This document shows positions 5,280 through 13,109 of a stretch of DNA of 22,270 nucleotides, one piece after another. Made by a program: the position numbers and the translations under genes. The notes beneath the pieces were generated by a model. It was not told the DNA's origin. It did no database searches and worked only from the letters and a program-made list of their open reading frames with translations. The DNA is from a virus. Location: IMG/VR virus record IMGVR_UViG_3300027741_000296, positions 1 through 22,270 of that record. One strand, written 5' to 3'. Position 1 is the stretch's first letter. Every line of letters begins with the position of its first letter.

Positions 5280-5717
5280 TTAGTTAACAGTTAGTCCAGT
5301 TCCTGAGAGAATCCAACGTTCTGCGCCTACCTTTAGTAGGGTAACAATACGATTGGCTGAAATATTATACGTTTGATTACTAGCAAGTCCTTCACAAACT
5401 AACGTTGTAGTCGAAGTGTTTGTTCTGCTTATACGTAGCGTTGCAGTATCGGAGGTTACTAGACGTACGATAGTTCCAATAACAAAAGCAGCAGAGGTAT
5501 TGCTAGGAATAGTAACCTGAACAAGCCCAGTACCAGAGGCATAGATATGTTTTCCTGCATCTGTTAGCGCAAGAGAATATGTAGTTGGTGCAGTCTTTAA
5601 CTGCTGTGGAATAAGTTTTGACTCAAGGGTTGTAACTCTTGTATCAATTCCAGAGATAGCAGTATTTAAACGAGTACTCCAGTTTCTATCTCCGCTATTA
5701 GGCAATACGACTGTCAT
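5280..5717 (-). CDS. Virion structural protein, short fibre/spike-type beta domain
   Basis: A 145-residue protein. The N-terminus (RNWSTRLNTAISGIDTRVTTLESKL, about residues 11-35) looks like a short trimeric coiled coil. It is followed by a beta-rich domain: TYSLALTDAGKHIYASGTGL, QVTIPSNTSAAF.IGT, and a C-terminal LLKVGAERWILSGTGL. The 'tDaGk.i....g..qvtIPsnss..f.iGt...v...WilsG' pattern recurs at the tips of phage tail fibres and spikes. The ATG at 5717 directly follows the upstream stop (TAAATG). Likely a short fibre, spike or decoration protein; which one is not clear. Confidence 0.68.
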   Translation of the reverse strand: MTVVLPNSGDRNWSTRLNTAISGIDTRVTTLESKLIPQQLKTAPTTYSLALTDAGKHIYASGTGLVQVTIPSNTSAAFVIGTIVRLVTSDTATLRISRTNTSTTTLVCEGLASNQTYNISANRIVTLLKVGAERWILSGTGLTVN

Positions 5718-6317
5718 TTACACTCCATAAGGTTCTGTACCGTAAGCGCCGTTGCCGTAGCCATAGGTAACTGTTTGATTGTTTAAATCTGCAAAATTAA
5801 GGAACTGTGGGTCGTTAACGAGTTCTTCGCTATTAACCTGGTTGCAGTCAATTGTAACGACTGAGTAATTATTTGCATAGCGACCGCGAGGTAAAACTCG
5901 TGTAGGAACAAAGACTTCGCCTTGGAATACGATACGGTCTTTAATGTGTAGGTTAGGCTCTGTCAGAAGGGCTGGTAGAAGCCTCTCAGCGTCTGCTACA
6001 GAGATAATAAGGCGCAAAGTATCAGTGGTGTACCAACCACGCTCATTCATCACGTTAGTGCCACGAAGTTGTTGCGCCATAATAACTGGCACTTCAAGTG
6101 AATCTTTCCATCTACGGCCCTTACCAGGAGTCTGGCTAGATACATCGTAAGTATCGTCATAGACATCTGTAGGGTTAGTGGACATATAGGTTGCATCCCA
6201 AACCCACCAGTCAACAATAGAACCTACTGGGTCACGAAGTTCGTCAACAACACCTTCATTGATAGATTTATTTTCAAAATCTATCTTGAAACGACCTTGG
6301 ACTTTAGTTCCACGCAT
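5718..6317 (-). CDS. Probable neck / head-tail connector protein
   Basis: A 199-residue protein of the phage structural type. The start, MRGTKVQGRFKIDFENKSIN, is followed by a W-rich patch (DPVGSIVDWWVWDATYMSTN), then a KGRRWKDSLEVPVIMAQ region and LHIKDRIVFQGEVFVPTRVLPRGRYANNYSVVTIDCNQV. The last is a beta-rich 'd.i.f.ge.f.p..v...g' segment seen in head-closure or stopper proteins. The C-terminus is Tyr/Gly-rich (TYGYGNGAYGTEPYGV). No name can be assigned with certainty. The gp10-like gene follows in the same direction, separated only by the small-gene cassette, so a neck role is reasonable. A GGGGACAATACC sequence precedes the ATG. Confidence 0.52.
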   Translation of the reverse strand: MRGTKVQGRFKIDFENKSINEGVVDELRDPVGSIVDWWVWDATYMSTNPTDVYDDTYDVSSQTPGKGRRWKDSLEVPVIMAQQLRGTNVMNERGWYTTDTLRLIISVADAERLLPALLTEPNLHIKDRIVFQGEVFVPTRVLPRGRYANNYSVVTIDCNQVNSEELVNDPQFLNFADLNNQTVTYGYGNGAYGTEPYGV

Positions 6318-6355
6318 AGTAGGTATTGTCCCCTATCGTTACAAGAAAAGAAGTA

Positions 6356-6592
6356 TTAAAGAATAAGTGTTGCGGCTTCTGCTTCTGTAAGGGGCGTTCC
6401 TGCAACTAACTTAGCCTTTGCTGAAGCCTTCAATGTAGCAAGTGCTTCCGCTGCTGCTGCTTCTTCTTCACGGCGTTCTGCAGCCGCTGCTGCATCTTGG
6501 TCACGTTGAGCAATCTCTTGTGGAGTTAAGTCAATGTACTCCTGTGTGCCTGTAGCAAGGTCAACAACGAGTTTCTTTGGTGTATCAGTCAT
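6356..6592 (-). CDS. Small Ala/Glu-rich helical protein after a fibre gene
   Basis: A 78-residue protein, MTDTPKKLVVDLATGTQEYI, then DLTPQEIAQRDQDAAAAAERREEEAAAAE, ending in GTPLTEAEAATLIL. The N-terminal 20 residues form a short beta hairpin and the rest is one long Ala/Glu/Arg helix with a hydrophobic end. Similar short 'Lvvdl.tG.qey.dLTpeEia' proteins stand downstream of fibre genes in aquatic phages and may be fibre-assembly or chaperone factors; this is an association, not proof. ATG at 6592 follows the stop of the next gene by two bases, with an AAGGAG within that gene's tail. Confidence 0.72.
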   Translation of the reverse strand: MTDTPKKLVVDLATGTQEYIDLTPQEIAQRDQDAAAAAERREEEAAAAEALATLKASAKAKLVAGTPLTEAEAATLIL

Positions 6593-6594
6593 CT

Positions 6595-6894
6595 TTATTC
6601 TCCTTCAATGATTGTGTGGGAAGCATCTGGACATGACCATCTGCAAGTTGTTTCATCAAATGTCACCTTACTTGGGTGGCATGTTGGCTGTGGCGCAATA
6701 AAGGCGTCACGAGTGGCATCGTATGTGTACCCGATGCCAGCGTAGTTCTTACGGATATTGCCGTTGTATGAGGTCTTGACCCAGTTACCACCAAGTGACT
6801 TCATAAAAGATTCGCCCTCATCAGGGGCGCCATTATCTCCAACGAGTACACGAAGTACTACGTTGCTGCTATCAATTTCGGCCCAATGGCTCAT
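6595..6894 (-). CDS. Small fibre-associated protein, paralog of the 10503 gene
   Basis: A 99-residue protein starting MSHWAEIDSSNVVLRVLVGD, with NWVKTSYNGNIRKNYAGIGYTY and CHPSKVTFDETTCRWSC. Its close relative at 10503-10820 shares the pattern 'MxH.A.lD..NVVL.V.V....., W..TSYNG..RK.YAG.GY.Y....DAFI..', and four cysteines close to the C-terminus (one CHPS-type and C-x3-C end), probably binding metal or forming disulfides. I know this family as common small proteins near fibre genes in cyano- and other aquatic phages, with no clear function. It has an AAGGAG site and ends in the site of the next gene. A fibre tip or capping role is inference. Confidence 0.82.
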   Translation of the reverse strand: MSHWAEIDSSNVVLRVLVGDNGAPDEGESFMKSLGGNWVKTSYNGNIRKNYAGIGYTYDATRDAFIAPQPTCHPSKVTFDETTCRWSCPDASHTIIEGE

Positions 6895-6940
6895 GCTGTT
6901 TTCTCCTTATATTGAGAGGTTAAGATTAACATTAAAAATA

Positions 6941-8299
6941 TTAAACTGCGTAACGAATGATTACTACGCCAGAACCGCCATTGCCTGCTTTACCAGCAGC
7001 ACCGCCGCCGCCACCTGAACCAGTATTAACAGTTCCGTTTGTGCCGTTTGCGCCAGTTGAGCCACCGCTAGTACCACCGCCACCAGCACCACCAGCGCCA
7101 CGATTGCCAGAACTACCGCCAGTTCCCCAAGGAGAGCCACCACCACCGCCTGCATAATAACCAGACACGCCAGTGCTAGTTGCAGAAGCCCAAGTGGAAT
7201 AGGTATTTACACCTGCTCCACCTGCTCCACCGTAAGAACTTGCTTCGTCTCCGCCGTTAATTCCATTGCCGCCTGCTGCGCCAGCACCACCACCACCACC
7301 ACCTGCGTAGTTGTAAGAGCCTTGTCCTGTTCCACCAGCATAACCTTGACCTGATGGAGATGCAGTTCCTGCAGTATTTTCTTTACCACCACCACCGCCT
7401 CCTGAACCTCCAGAAAGCGCGGTTTGACCATTGGTATCGCCCGCGCCGCCGCCACCGCCAGTAGGTGCAGTAGAATTAAATGAAGATGATGTTCCTGACG
7501 CGCCACGCGAGTTTGTTTCAACACCAGCACCACCAGAACCAACAACTATTGTGTAAGGAGTTGCAGTTACTGAATTGCTTGCTGAGTAAAGAAGACCACC
7601 AGCACCACCGCCACCACCACCTCTGTTTCCACCCGCACCACCACCGCCTGCAATTACAAGAGCAGCACAAGATAATGAAGCAAGAGGAGTAAATGTTCCC
7701 GAAGAAGTAAAAGCGTGATACCAATAAGTACCATCAGTAGTAACAAGGTTTCCACCAGTAGCCTTTGGTCCACTAGCAGGTGTAGTGCCAGTTGCTGCTA
7801 GTCCGTAAAGTGAGAAGGTGCTGTACTGAACAAAGTTGCCATTATTAGGCAATAACTGAACAGATGTAATTGCTGCCGTGTTTGACCATAAAGAAGCAAA
7901 TAATTCAACATAAGATGCTGTTGCATTATTTTCTGTTGTTGTATCCGCCGAAACAGATTTGTAATTGCTAGATGTGTAATTAGGAATATAAATATCACCT
8001 GATGCAAAAGTATTAGAAGTGTAGTTTGTACCTTCAATAGTTCCTACTGCTAAAGTTGTTGTAAGTCCAGAATTAGTAGAACCTGCTACTGAGCCAGTTC
8101 CATATAAAAACTTATCTGAATATCCTGTAGTAGAACCATTAAATTTCAAAACTATATTATCCGCACTTGAATAATCAGTTCTAGCAGAATAAACAACCTT
8201 CAAATCAGTATAACCAGTTTGTGGGATGTTGCTGAATGTAACAGATGCTGCCGATGCGTTGAGTTCGATGCGTTCTAAGAGAACATAGTTTGCTGCCAT
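6941..8299 (-). CDS. Adhesin: beta domain + glycine-rich tip, 452 residues
   Basis: Residues 1-172 form a beta-sandwich-type domain (ASVTFSNIPQTGYTDLKVVY, ..., SNTAAITSVQL, ending YSTFSLYGL). A linker with WYHAFTSSGTFTP leads to a long Gly-rich region (about 215-440) with runs of GGGGGAGG, closed by GVVIIRYAV. The domain recurs in the next upstream gene and in the 284-residue protein. Long glycine runs of this kind can fold as polyglycine-II helices in phage adhesins (the T4-type gp38 tip of phage S16 is the known case), so a receptor-binding tip is likely. It follows the 445-residue paralog by 13 bases with an AAGGAG site. The glycine tracts bring high GC and long shadow frames. Confidence 0.83.
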   Translation of the reverse strand: MAANYVLLERIELNASAASVTFSNIPQTGYTDLKVVYSARTDYSSADNIVLKFNGSTTGYSDKFLYGTGSVAGSTNSGLTTTLAVGTIEGTNYTSNTFASGDIYIPNYTSSNYKSVSADTTTENNATASYVELFASLWSNTAAITSVQLLPNNGNFVQYSTFSLYGLAATGTTPASGPKATGGNLVTTDGTYWYHAFTSSGTFTPLASLSCAALVIAGGGGAGGNRGGGGGGAGGLLYSASNSVTATPYTIVVGSGGAGVETNSRGASGTSSSFNSTAPTGGGGGAGDTNGQTALSGGSGGGGGGKENTAGTASPSGQGYAGGTGQGSYNYAGGGGGGAGAAGGNGINGGDEASSYGGAGGAGVNTYSTWASATSTGVSGYYAGGGGGSPWGTGGSSGNRGAGGAGGGGTSGGSTGANGTNGTVNTGSGGGGGAAGKAGNGGSGVVIIRYAV

Positions 8300-8312
8300 T
8301 GTTTATATCTCC

Positions 8313-9650
8313 TTAAACTGTTGCATATCGAATAATAACAATACCTGAACCGCCACTGTAGTAACTTGTTCCTTGCCCCCCACTGCCAGAGCCAGTGTTT
8401 GCCGTTCCAGAAGAACCTGTGTATGAACCATCTGTTGAGCCACCGTTACCGCCGCCGCCAAGCCCACCTGAACCCGATGGAGTAGATGAAACACCCGCAC
8501 CACCACCACCTGCGTAGTAACCACTGACACCTGTGCCAGTTACACCAGCCCAAGATGCCCAAGTATTTAATCCATCACCACCGTTGCCGCCTTTGTTTGC
8601 GACACCGTTTACTCCAGCAGTTCCAGCACCACCGCCACCACCTGCTGCGTATCCAGAACCAGCAACACCTGAACCGCCACCGCCAGCGTTTCCATATCCA
8701 ATACCGCCACCTGAATTACCTTGAGTTGCGGCTACTGTTGCTGTATGCGACCAATCATTACCTCCACCTGAACCACCTGTTGAACCGCCAGAATAAGTTC
8801 CGCCAGCGCCTCCACCATTACAAGTTATAGTGTCAAAAGTTGTATTGGTTCCTGGACCACCTGAGGTTCCACCGCCACCAATAGTGGCTGTAGTTGATGA
8901 ACTGATTGTGCGACCTGCGTGATAAACAACACCGCCTGCACCACCTCCGCCACCTGTGCCCGAACCTCCACCAGCAATTGCTAGTACGTCACAAGTCAAT
9001 GAGGTTGAAGGAACAAAGTTTCCTGTTGAAGTAAAGGTATGATAAGTATATCCATCAATAGAATAAGAGATAGTTCCACCAGTAGCCTTGGCACTTGGTG
9101 TTGATACTGGCTCTGCCTTGATGCCATACAACGAGAATGTGGAACCAACAGACCAATTTCCTGCAGATGGGCCACCAGTATACACTTTTATTGTGTCTAT
9201 TGCGCTAGTAGAACGCCATAAAGAGGCCTGTGCTCCAACATACGTTGTTGCTTGACTATTTGTTGTTTGATTGCCTCTTTGCAATACAGTTTTATATGTT
9301 GTTGTATTAGAGTAACTCATAAAATGGTATGTAAGAGTTGCAAACTCTCCACCATCGCTTGTAGCATTGTAAACAACTTGGTCAACTTGTGTTCTACTTG
9401 ACTCTCGCAATGAACCTGCTGCAGAGCCTGTGCCATATAAATCGGTATGTGAATAGTTAGAACCAGTATCAACAGAACCATTGCCAACTTGTACAAAACA
9501 ACGTGTATCAGCAGGTGCTGATGATGTAGATTGACAACGTGCTACTAAAACTAAATCAGTATAGCCTTGAGGTATAGAACTAAATGTTACAGATGAAACT
9601 GCAGTTCCTACCGTAATTTTATTTAACGCAACATAAGTATTAGTAGCCAT
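8313..9650 (-). CDS. Adhesin: beta domain + glycine-rich tip, 445 residues (paralog)
   Basis: Same build as the 452-residue neighbour: a beta domain at residues 1-180 (VSSVTFSSIPQGYTDLVLVA, STSAIDTIKVY, STFSLYGIKAEP), a linker with YTYHTFTSTGNFVPS, then a Gly/Ser/Thr-rich region with many GGGGG runs to the end, closed by GIVIIRYATV. The domains are alignable by eye but clearly diverged, while the ends (VIIRYA) are nearly the same. It starts ATG at 9650, one base after the 284-residue gene's stop region. Likely a second, alternative or complementary receptor-binding protein; the tail location is inference. Confidence 0.83.
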   Translation of the reverse strand: MATNTYVALNKITVGTAVSSVTFSSIPQGYTDLVLVARCQSTSSAPADTRCFVQVGNGSVDTGSNYSHTDLYGTGSAAGSLRESSRTQVDQVVYNATSDGGEFATLTYHFMSYSNTTTYKTVLQRGNQTTNSQATTYVGAQASLWRSTSAIDTIKVYTGGPSAGNWSVGSTFSLYGIKAEPVSTPSAKATGGTISYSIDGYTYHTFTSTGNFVPSTSLTCDVLAIAGGGSGTGGGGGAGGVVYHAGRTISSSTTATIGGGGTSGGPGTNTTFDTITCNGGGAGGTYSGGSTGGSGGGNDWSHTATVAATQGNSGGGIGYGNAGGGGSGVAGSGYAAGGGGGAGTAGVNGVANKGGNGGDGLNTWASWAGVTGTGVSGYYAGGGGAGVSSTPSGSGGLGGGGNGGSTDGSYTGSSGTANTGSGSGGQGTSYYSGGSGIVIIRYATV

Positions 9651-9651
9651 A

Positions 9652-10506
9652 TTATTTCACCCCGTATAATGCAACGCTGGTATATGTTGTAAAGTTAGAT
9701 GCAGTTAAAGTAATTGAAGTAATTGCGGCAGTAGACATCCACACTCCAGAACAAATTCCAATTCTTCCTGAACCATTAAAATCTACGCCTGCTAAAGCCC
9801 GCAAAGTTTTGTTTTTAACAACTGAACCATAGTCTAAAATGTCAATAACAGACGCACCAAAAATGCTTGTATTAGTACTGAGTGAGTTATAAATTAAAGC
9901 AGTGCTTCGTGATGCTGTTGCTTGAGCAAAAGCGCTTGAACCGTCTCCAGATACAGCGTGAATTGCATAATTTGTAGATGCGTTATCACCATTAAAGTAG
10001 ATATTCATATTGTTAAAACCGCCACCGCTTACAGTTTCTTGTGCTATTCCTCGTATCTGTAAATGTTTGTAAGTACTTGGAATACCAGCAAAAGTAATTG
10101 ATGATGCTGTTGCAGATAATGTAACAGTAGCCAAAGAATCATAAGAGCCTACAACTGGGAATAATGGAGTAACACTATTAGAGGCTACAGATTCTGGGCC
10201 AAATGTTCCTGCGGCATTTGCACCCTTTACTTTAAAGGTATAAGCAGTATTAATAGTAAGACCAGATACAGTAATTGGGCTTGAAGAGCCAGTTCCAGTA
10301 AAAGAACCAGGAGTAGAAGTAACTGTATAGGTAGATGGAGTTCCACCAGTAACGGCTGCTGTAAAAGTTACTGAGGCGTCAATATTTCCATTATCTACAG
10401 CAGTACCAATAGTAGGAGCGTCAGGAACGTCCATAATCTCACTAATAGCGTTTAAGCCGTCAGGAGTACCTTCAATGCGCTCATCTTGCGCTCTACGGAC
10501 GCTCAC
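9652..10506 (-). CDS. FN3 + beta-domain tail protein, 284 residues (GTG start)
   Basis: Residues 26-115 form a fibronectin type III-like domain (DVPDAPTIGTAVDNGNIDAS..., ITVSGLTINTAYTFKVKGAN, GPESVASNSVTP). Residues about 118-284 form the same beta domain as the N-terminus of the two glycine-rich genes (ASSITFAGIPSTYKHLQIRG, then STAAITSITL, VALYGVK at the end). So a domain that is N-terminal in the neighbours is C-terminal here. The GTG start at 10506 has a GGAGGTG site and overlaps the upstream TGA by four bases (GTGA). FN3 domains in phage tail proteins bind carbohydrates or hold modules apart. Confidence 0.82.
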   Translation of the reverse strand: MSVRRAQDERIEGTPDGLNAISEIMDVPDAPTIGTAVDNGNIDASVTFTAAVTGGTPSTYTVTSTPGSFTGTGSSSPITVSGLTINTAYTFKVKGANAAGTFGPESVASNSVTPLFPVVGSYDSLATVTLSATASSITFAGIPSTYKHLQIRGIAQETVSGGGFNNMNIYFNGDNASTNYAIHAVSGDGSSAFAQATASRSTALIYNSLSTNTSIFGASVIDILDYGSVVKNKTLRALAGVDFNGSGRIGICSGVWMSTAAITSITLTASNFTTYTSVALYGVK

Positions 10507-10820
10507 TCTGGCACCTCCACTGTATGGGCGCTATTATCGCATACCCAGTCACAAGTTACTTCATCAAGCGCCGCTTCTGAATGGCACTTAGGATGAATAA
10601 ATGCATCAAGTTCTTCATTGTATGAGTAACCAACACCCGCATAACGTTTTCTTACGCTTCCATTATAAGAAGTTTGTTTCCAATTTGTGTAACCACCAGA
10701 CCATTCAGTTAAAAATGCAATTCCAGAGTCTTCTTCGTTTGAAGGATTAAGTGCAGCATTAGCCACAACGTGTACCTCAAGTACTACGTTGTTCTCATCA
10801 AGTTTTGCAAAATGTGCCAT
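10503..10820 (-). CDS. Small fibre-associated protein, paralog of the 6595 gene
   Basis: A 105-residue protein starting MAHFAKLDENNVVLEVHVVA, with WKQTSYNGSVRKRYAGVGYS and a C-terminal part with CHSEAALDEVTCDWVCDNSA. Pattern, length and three to four closing cysteines match the gene at 6595. Each copy stands next to a group of adhesin genes: this one between FN3 + Gly-rich and FN3 + beta-domain genes, the other directly after the beta-domain + Gly-rich pair. This suggests each copy serves a fibre unit. ATG at 10820 overlaps the previous stop by one base (TAATG), its stop overlaps the next GTG (GTGA). Confidence 0.84.
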   Translation of the reverse strand: MAHFAKLDENNVVLEVHVVANAALNPSNEEDSGIAFLTEWSGGYTNWKQTSYNGSVRKRYAGVGYSYNEELDAFIHPKCHSEAALDEVTCDWVCDNSAHTVEVPE

Positions 10821-12013
10821 TAGAAAGTTATAGTTCCATTTCCAGTAAATGAGTAATAAGTATATCCCCCACCTGTATTTCTTGTTGGTGCACCTGATGT
10901 TGAGGCAGCAGTAACTGTTCCAGATATTCTAAATATAACTATTCCTGAACCACCAGAACCACCGATAGCGCTTCCTGCATCACGAGCACCACCACCACCA
11001 CCACCAGTGTTAGTTGTTCCAGCCTGTGCAACAGTTCCAGGAAGAGTTCCTTGTCCAGCAGTGCCTCCAGAACCTCCCGCTCCACCACCGCCTAATCCTG
11101 CTCCACCGCCAGCACCACTGTTTTGACCGCAACCGCCACCGCCACCAGCGAAGTAATAGGAACCGCCACTAAGTTCTCCAAATCCAGTTGTTGCTCCACC
11201 TGAGATTGCGGTAGCCGACCCAGAACCACCATTACCGCCTGTAGTTCCACCAGTTCCGTTTGAGCCTACGCTACTTGCGCCGCCACCACCGCCACAAGAC
11301 CAACTACCAGCAGAGTTTCCACCATTATTTCCTTGTGAGGGAGAAGTTGATGGGGTGTTACCAGCGCCTCCTGTTGCGTTTGCTCCTCCTGCGCCACCGC
11401 CACTGCCGCCAGTTGAAACTCCTGCTGTATAGTAACCACTACCGTATCCACCTCCTGTAGATGTAAAGGTAGTAAATCCGCTTCCACTGATTGATGAGTC
11501 AGTTCCTTTTACTCCGTCATTGCCTCCAGTACCGCCTGCACCACCAGGTCCAACTGTTACTGTGTACTGGGTTCCTCCACTAAAGGTTTGCGCCGTTGCA
11601 GTTCTAAATCCGCCAGCACCTCCGCCACCTCCAGTTGCAGAACCACCACCTCCACCGCCTGCAACGACTAATATGTCAGCAGTTATAGGTGCAACAGGTG
11701 TAACACTGTTAGATGCAGCAGATTCTGGACCAGTTGCAGATGCATTGGTTCCTTTAACTTTAAAAGTGTAAGCAGTTCCATTACTTAATCCTGTTACGGT
11801 AATAGGAGAAGTACCTGTGCCAGTAAAAGAACCAGGCGTTGAAGTTGCAGTAAAAGTTGTTACTGCACCGCCAGTAGCGGCTGCTGTATAGGTAACTGTT
11901 GCTTGAGCATTTCCATTAGTAGCAGTACCAATAGTAGGAGCATCAGGTACGTCAGCAACAGCAGTACCAGTCTTGGTAATGCCTGACGTATTTGCTCTCT
12001 TGATTCCTGCCAT
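10820..12013 (-). CDS. FN3 + glycine-rich adhesin, 397 residues
   Basis: Residues 21-112 form an FN3-like domain (DVPDAPTIGTATNGNAQATV..., ITVTGLSNGTAYTFKVKGTN, GPESAASNSVTP), very close to those of the 284- and 409-residue proteins. From about residue 116 (ITADILVVAGGGGGG) the protein is Gly/Ser/Thr/Ala-rich with many short polyglycine runs up to about 345, then GSGIVIFRISGTVTAA, and a final NTGGGYTYYSFTGNGTITF strand. The 'VVAGGGGG ... YTVTVGPGGAG ... GSGIVIFR' frame recurs in the two other glycine-rich genes. An adhesin or tip with the FN3 domain as attachment is likely. Confidence 0.82.
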   Translation of the reverse strand: MAGIKRANTSGITKTGTAVADVPDAPTIGTATNGNAQATVTYTAAATGGAVTTFTATSTPGSFTGTGTSPITVTGLSNGTAYTFKVKGTNASATGPESAASNSVTPVAPITADILVVAGGGGGGSATGGGGGAGGFRTATAQTFSGGTQYTVTVGPGGAGGTGGNDGVKGTDSSISGSGFTTFTSTGGGYGSGYYTAGVSTGGSGGGAGGANATGGAGNTPSTSPSQGNNGGNSAGSWSCGGGGGASSVGSNGTGGTTGGNGGSGSATAISGGATTGFGELSGGSYYFAGGGGGCGQNSGAGGGAGLGGGGAGGSGGTAGQGTLPGTVAQAGTTNTGGGGGGARDAGSAIGGSGGSGIVIFRISGTVTAASTSGAPTRNTGGGYTYYSFTGNGTITF

Positions 12014-12033
12014 TTACCTATTCTCTCTTACTA

Positions 12034-12309
12034 TTAATGGAAAAAAGCGTTAAATTTATCCCACAAATAATTAGCGGCGTTTTCAACATCAAAAATAACG
12101 CTATCATCTTTAGGAAATGACTTACTTTCTTTCCAATCTTGAGTGTAACTTTGAAGATACTCTATTAATTTTGTTTTTGTGGTAAAGCCTTCTTCATCAG
12201 AATTGCTAATCCCTATAAGTAAACTATCTTTAGGGTAATAACCACCATCCAGAATATAGTCTGGAATCTGCCCATGCTCGTTTAACGTATAGGTAATTAG
12301 ACTAGGCAT
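12034..12309 (-). CDS. Small protein of unknown function, 91 residues
   Basis: Starts MPSLITYTLNEHGQIPDYIL, then DGGYYPKDSLLIGISNSDEEG and a helical C-terminus (KTKLIEYLQSYTQDWKESK; NAANYLWDKFNAFFH). The N-terminal 'p..itYtl...G.iPdy..dGGYyp......liG' pattern is one I link, from memory, with short proteins near fibre genes in aquatic phages. The frame is open to a TTG at 12327, but ATG at 12309 is preceded by AAAGGAACTATCAA with the site at the right distance, so I choose 12309. It overlaps the upstream stop by eight bases. Function is unknown; a chaperone or accessory of the fibres is a guess. Confidence 0.75.
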   Translation of the reverse strand: MPSLITYTLNEHGQIPDYILDGGYYPKDSLLIGISNSDEEGFTTKTKLIEYLQSYTQDWKESKSFPKDDSVIFDVENAANYLWDKFNAFFH

Positions 12310-13108
12310 TTGATAGTTCCTTTGCAAGTGAGGTTTTGTCTAAAGGAATTAAGCCCCTGCTTTCTGCAAATTTTGCACCACAATCGGCAAACTTAGTTGC
12401 ACATGCTTCCAGCCACATAACTGTCATTTCGTGGGTTGGTTCTTTTCTTTCATCCATCATTTTTGCCTCCATTTGAAGATATGCAAAAATTTCTGCTTGG
12501 GCTGCTGCTCCATTTATACCCATATCAAATAGGTAAATATGGTTTCCTTCATCAATAACTCCACCACGGGTTCTTGCAGCATTGAGGGCTTGCTTCATTG
12601 CCGTCATTATATGGTAACGATTTTCTTCTAATTCATACTCTTCTTCTGTGATTTTATCTCTACCCATTTTTTTTAGTATAGAATTATATTGATTGGTAAA
12701 GAAGTTAAGTTTTCTAATTGCACCCTTCATTGAATTTTCCATGTTTATCATGTGGTTTTCAATTTCAGATATATCAATTAAAAGTAAGTCTTTATCGTAA
12801 CCTTCAGCATTTTTTAACTCTTCAAGTTTTTTATTTCTATTTACTATATTTCTACGATACTTAATACTTGCTTCTTCAAGAGCCATTTTTGTTTGGTCTA
12901 TTACGGCAAGTACGTGCTTCATTGTTGAAAATGGTGTTAAATCAGTAACATCAAGGGTTACGTTTTTATATTGAGACCCTGATTTATAAAAGTTATCTGA
13001 ATCTTTTTGTATAGCAGGAAGATTTTTATTGATATTTTCAATCATTCCACTATATTCAGGACTTATAGGTAAGTTACTACTTAATTTAACTAATGATAAG
13101 TCTGTCAT
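12302..13108 (-). CDS. Alpha-helical protein of unknown function, 268 residues
   Basis: Unlike all surrounding genes, which encode beta-rich adhesins, this one encodes a Lys/Glu-rich, largely helical protein. Visible are long helices at about residues 60-100 (STMKHVLAVIDQTKMALEEA), 115-145 (ISEIENHMINMENSMKGAIR), and 150-185, probably a coiled coil or helical bundle. A conserved-looking segment GVIDEGNHIYLFDMGINGAA follows, then a helix to the end. The DNA is AT-richer than its neighbours, which suggests separate acquisition. ATG at 13108 is one base past the upstream stop. No catalytic motif or membrane segment seen. Not recognised; possible structural, chaperone or host-directed role. Confidence 0.75.
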   Translation of the reverse strand: MTDLSLVKLSSNLPISPEYSGMIENINKNLPAIQKDSDNFYKSGSQYKNVTLDVTDLTPFSTMKHVLAVIDQTKMALEEASIKYRRNIVNRNKKLEELKNAEGYDKDLLLIDISEIENHMINMENSMKGAIRKLNFFTNQYNSILKKMGRDKITEEEYELEENRYHIMTAMKQALNAARTRGGVIDEGNHIYLFDMGINGAAAQAEIFAYLQMEAKMMDERKEPTHEMTVMWLEACATKFADCGAKFAESRGLIPLDKTSLAKELSNA

Positions 13109-13109
13109 T

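Noticed and set aside
6957-7157. Plus-strand proline-rich ORF opposite the glycine-rich adhesin
   Set aside because: Glycine codons GGN read on the other strand give Pro codons. There is no start signal, and the same occurs opposite the other glycine-rich genes (8533-8724, 11520-11771).
7480-7692. His/Gln-rich plus-strand ORF
   Set aside because: Antisense of a glycine/serine region; no ribosome binding site, low-complexity composition.
12310-12327. TTG start for the 91-residue gene and a similar TTG start for the methyltransferase (16062-16076)
   Set aside because: Both have an ATG a few codons later that overlaps the preceding stop in the way used across this window; the TTG forms would lack a proper ribosome binding site.
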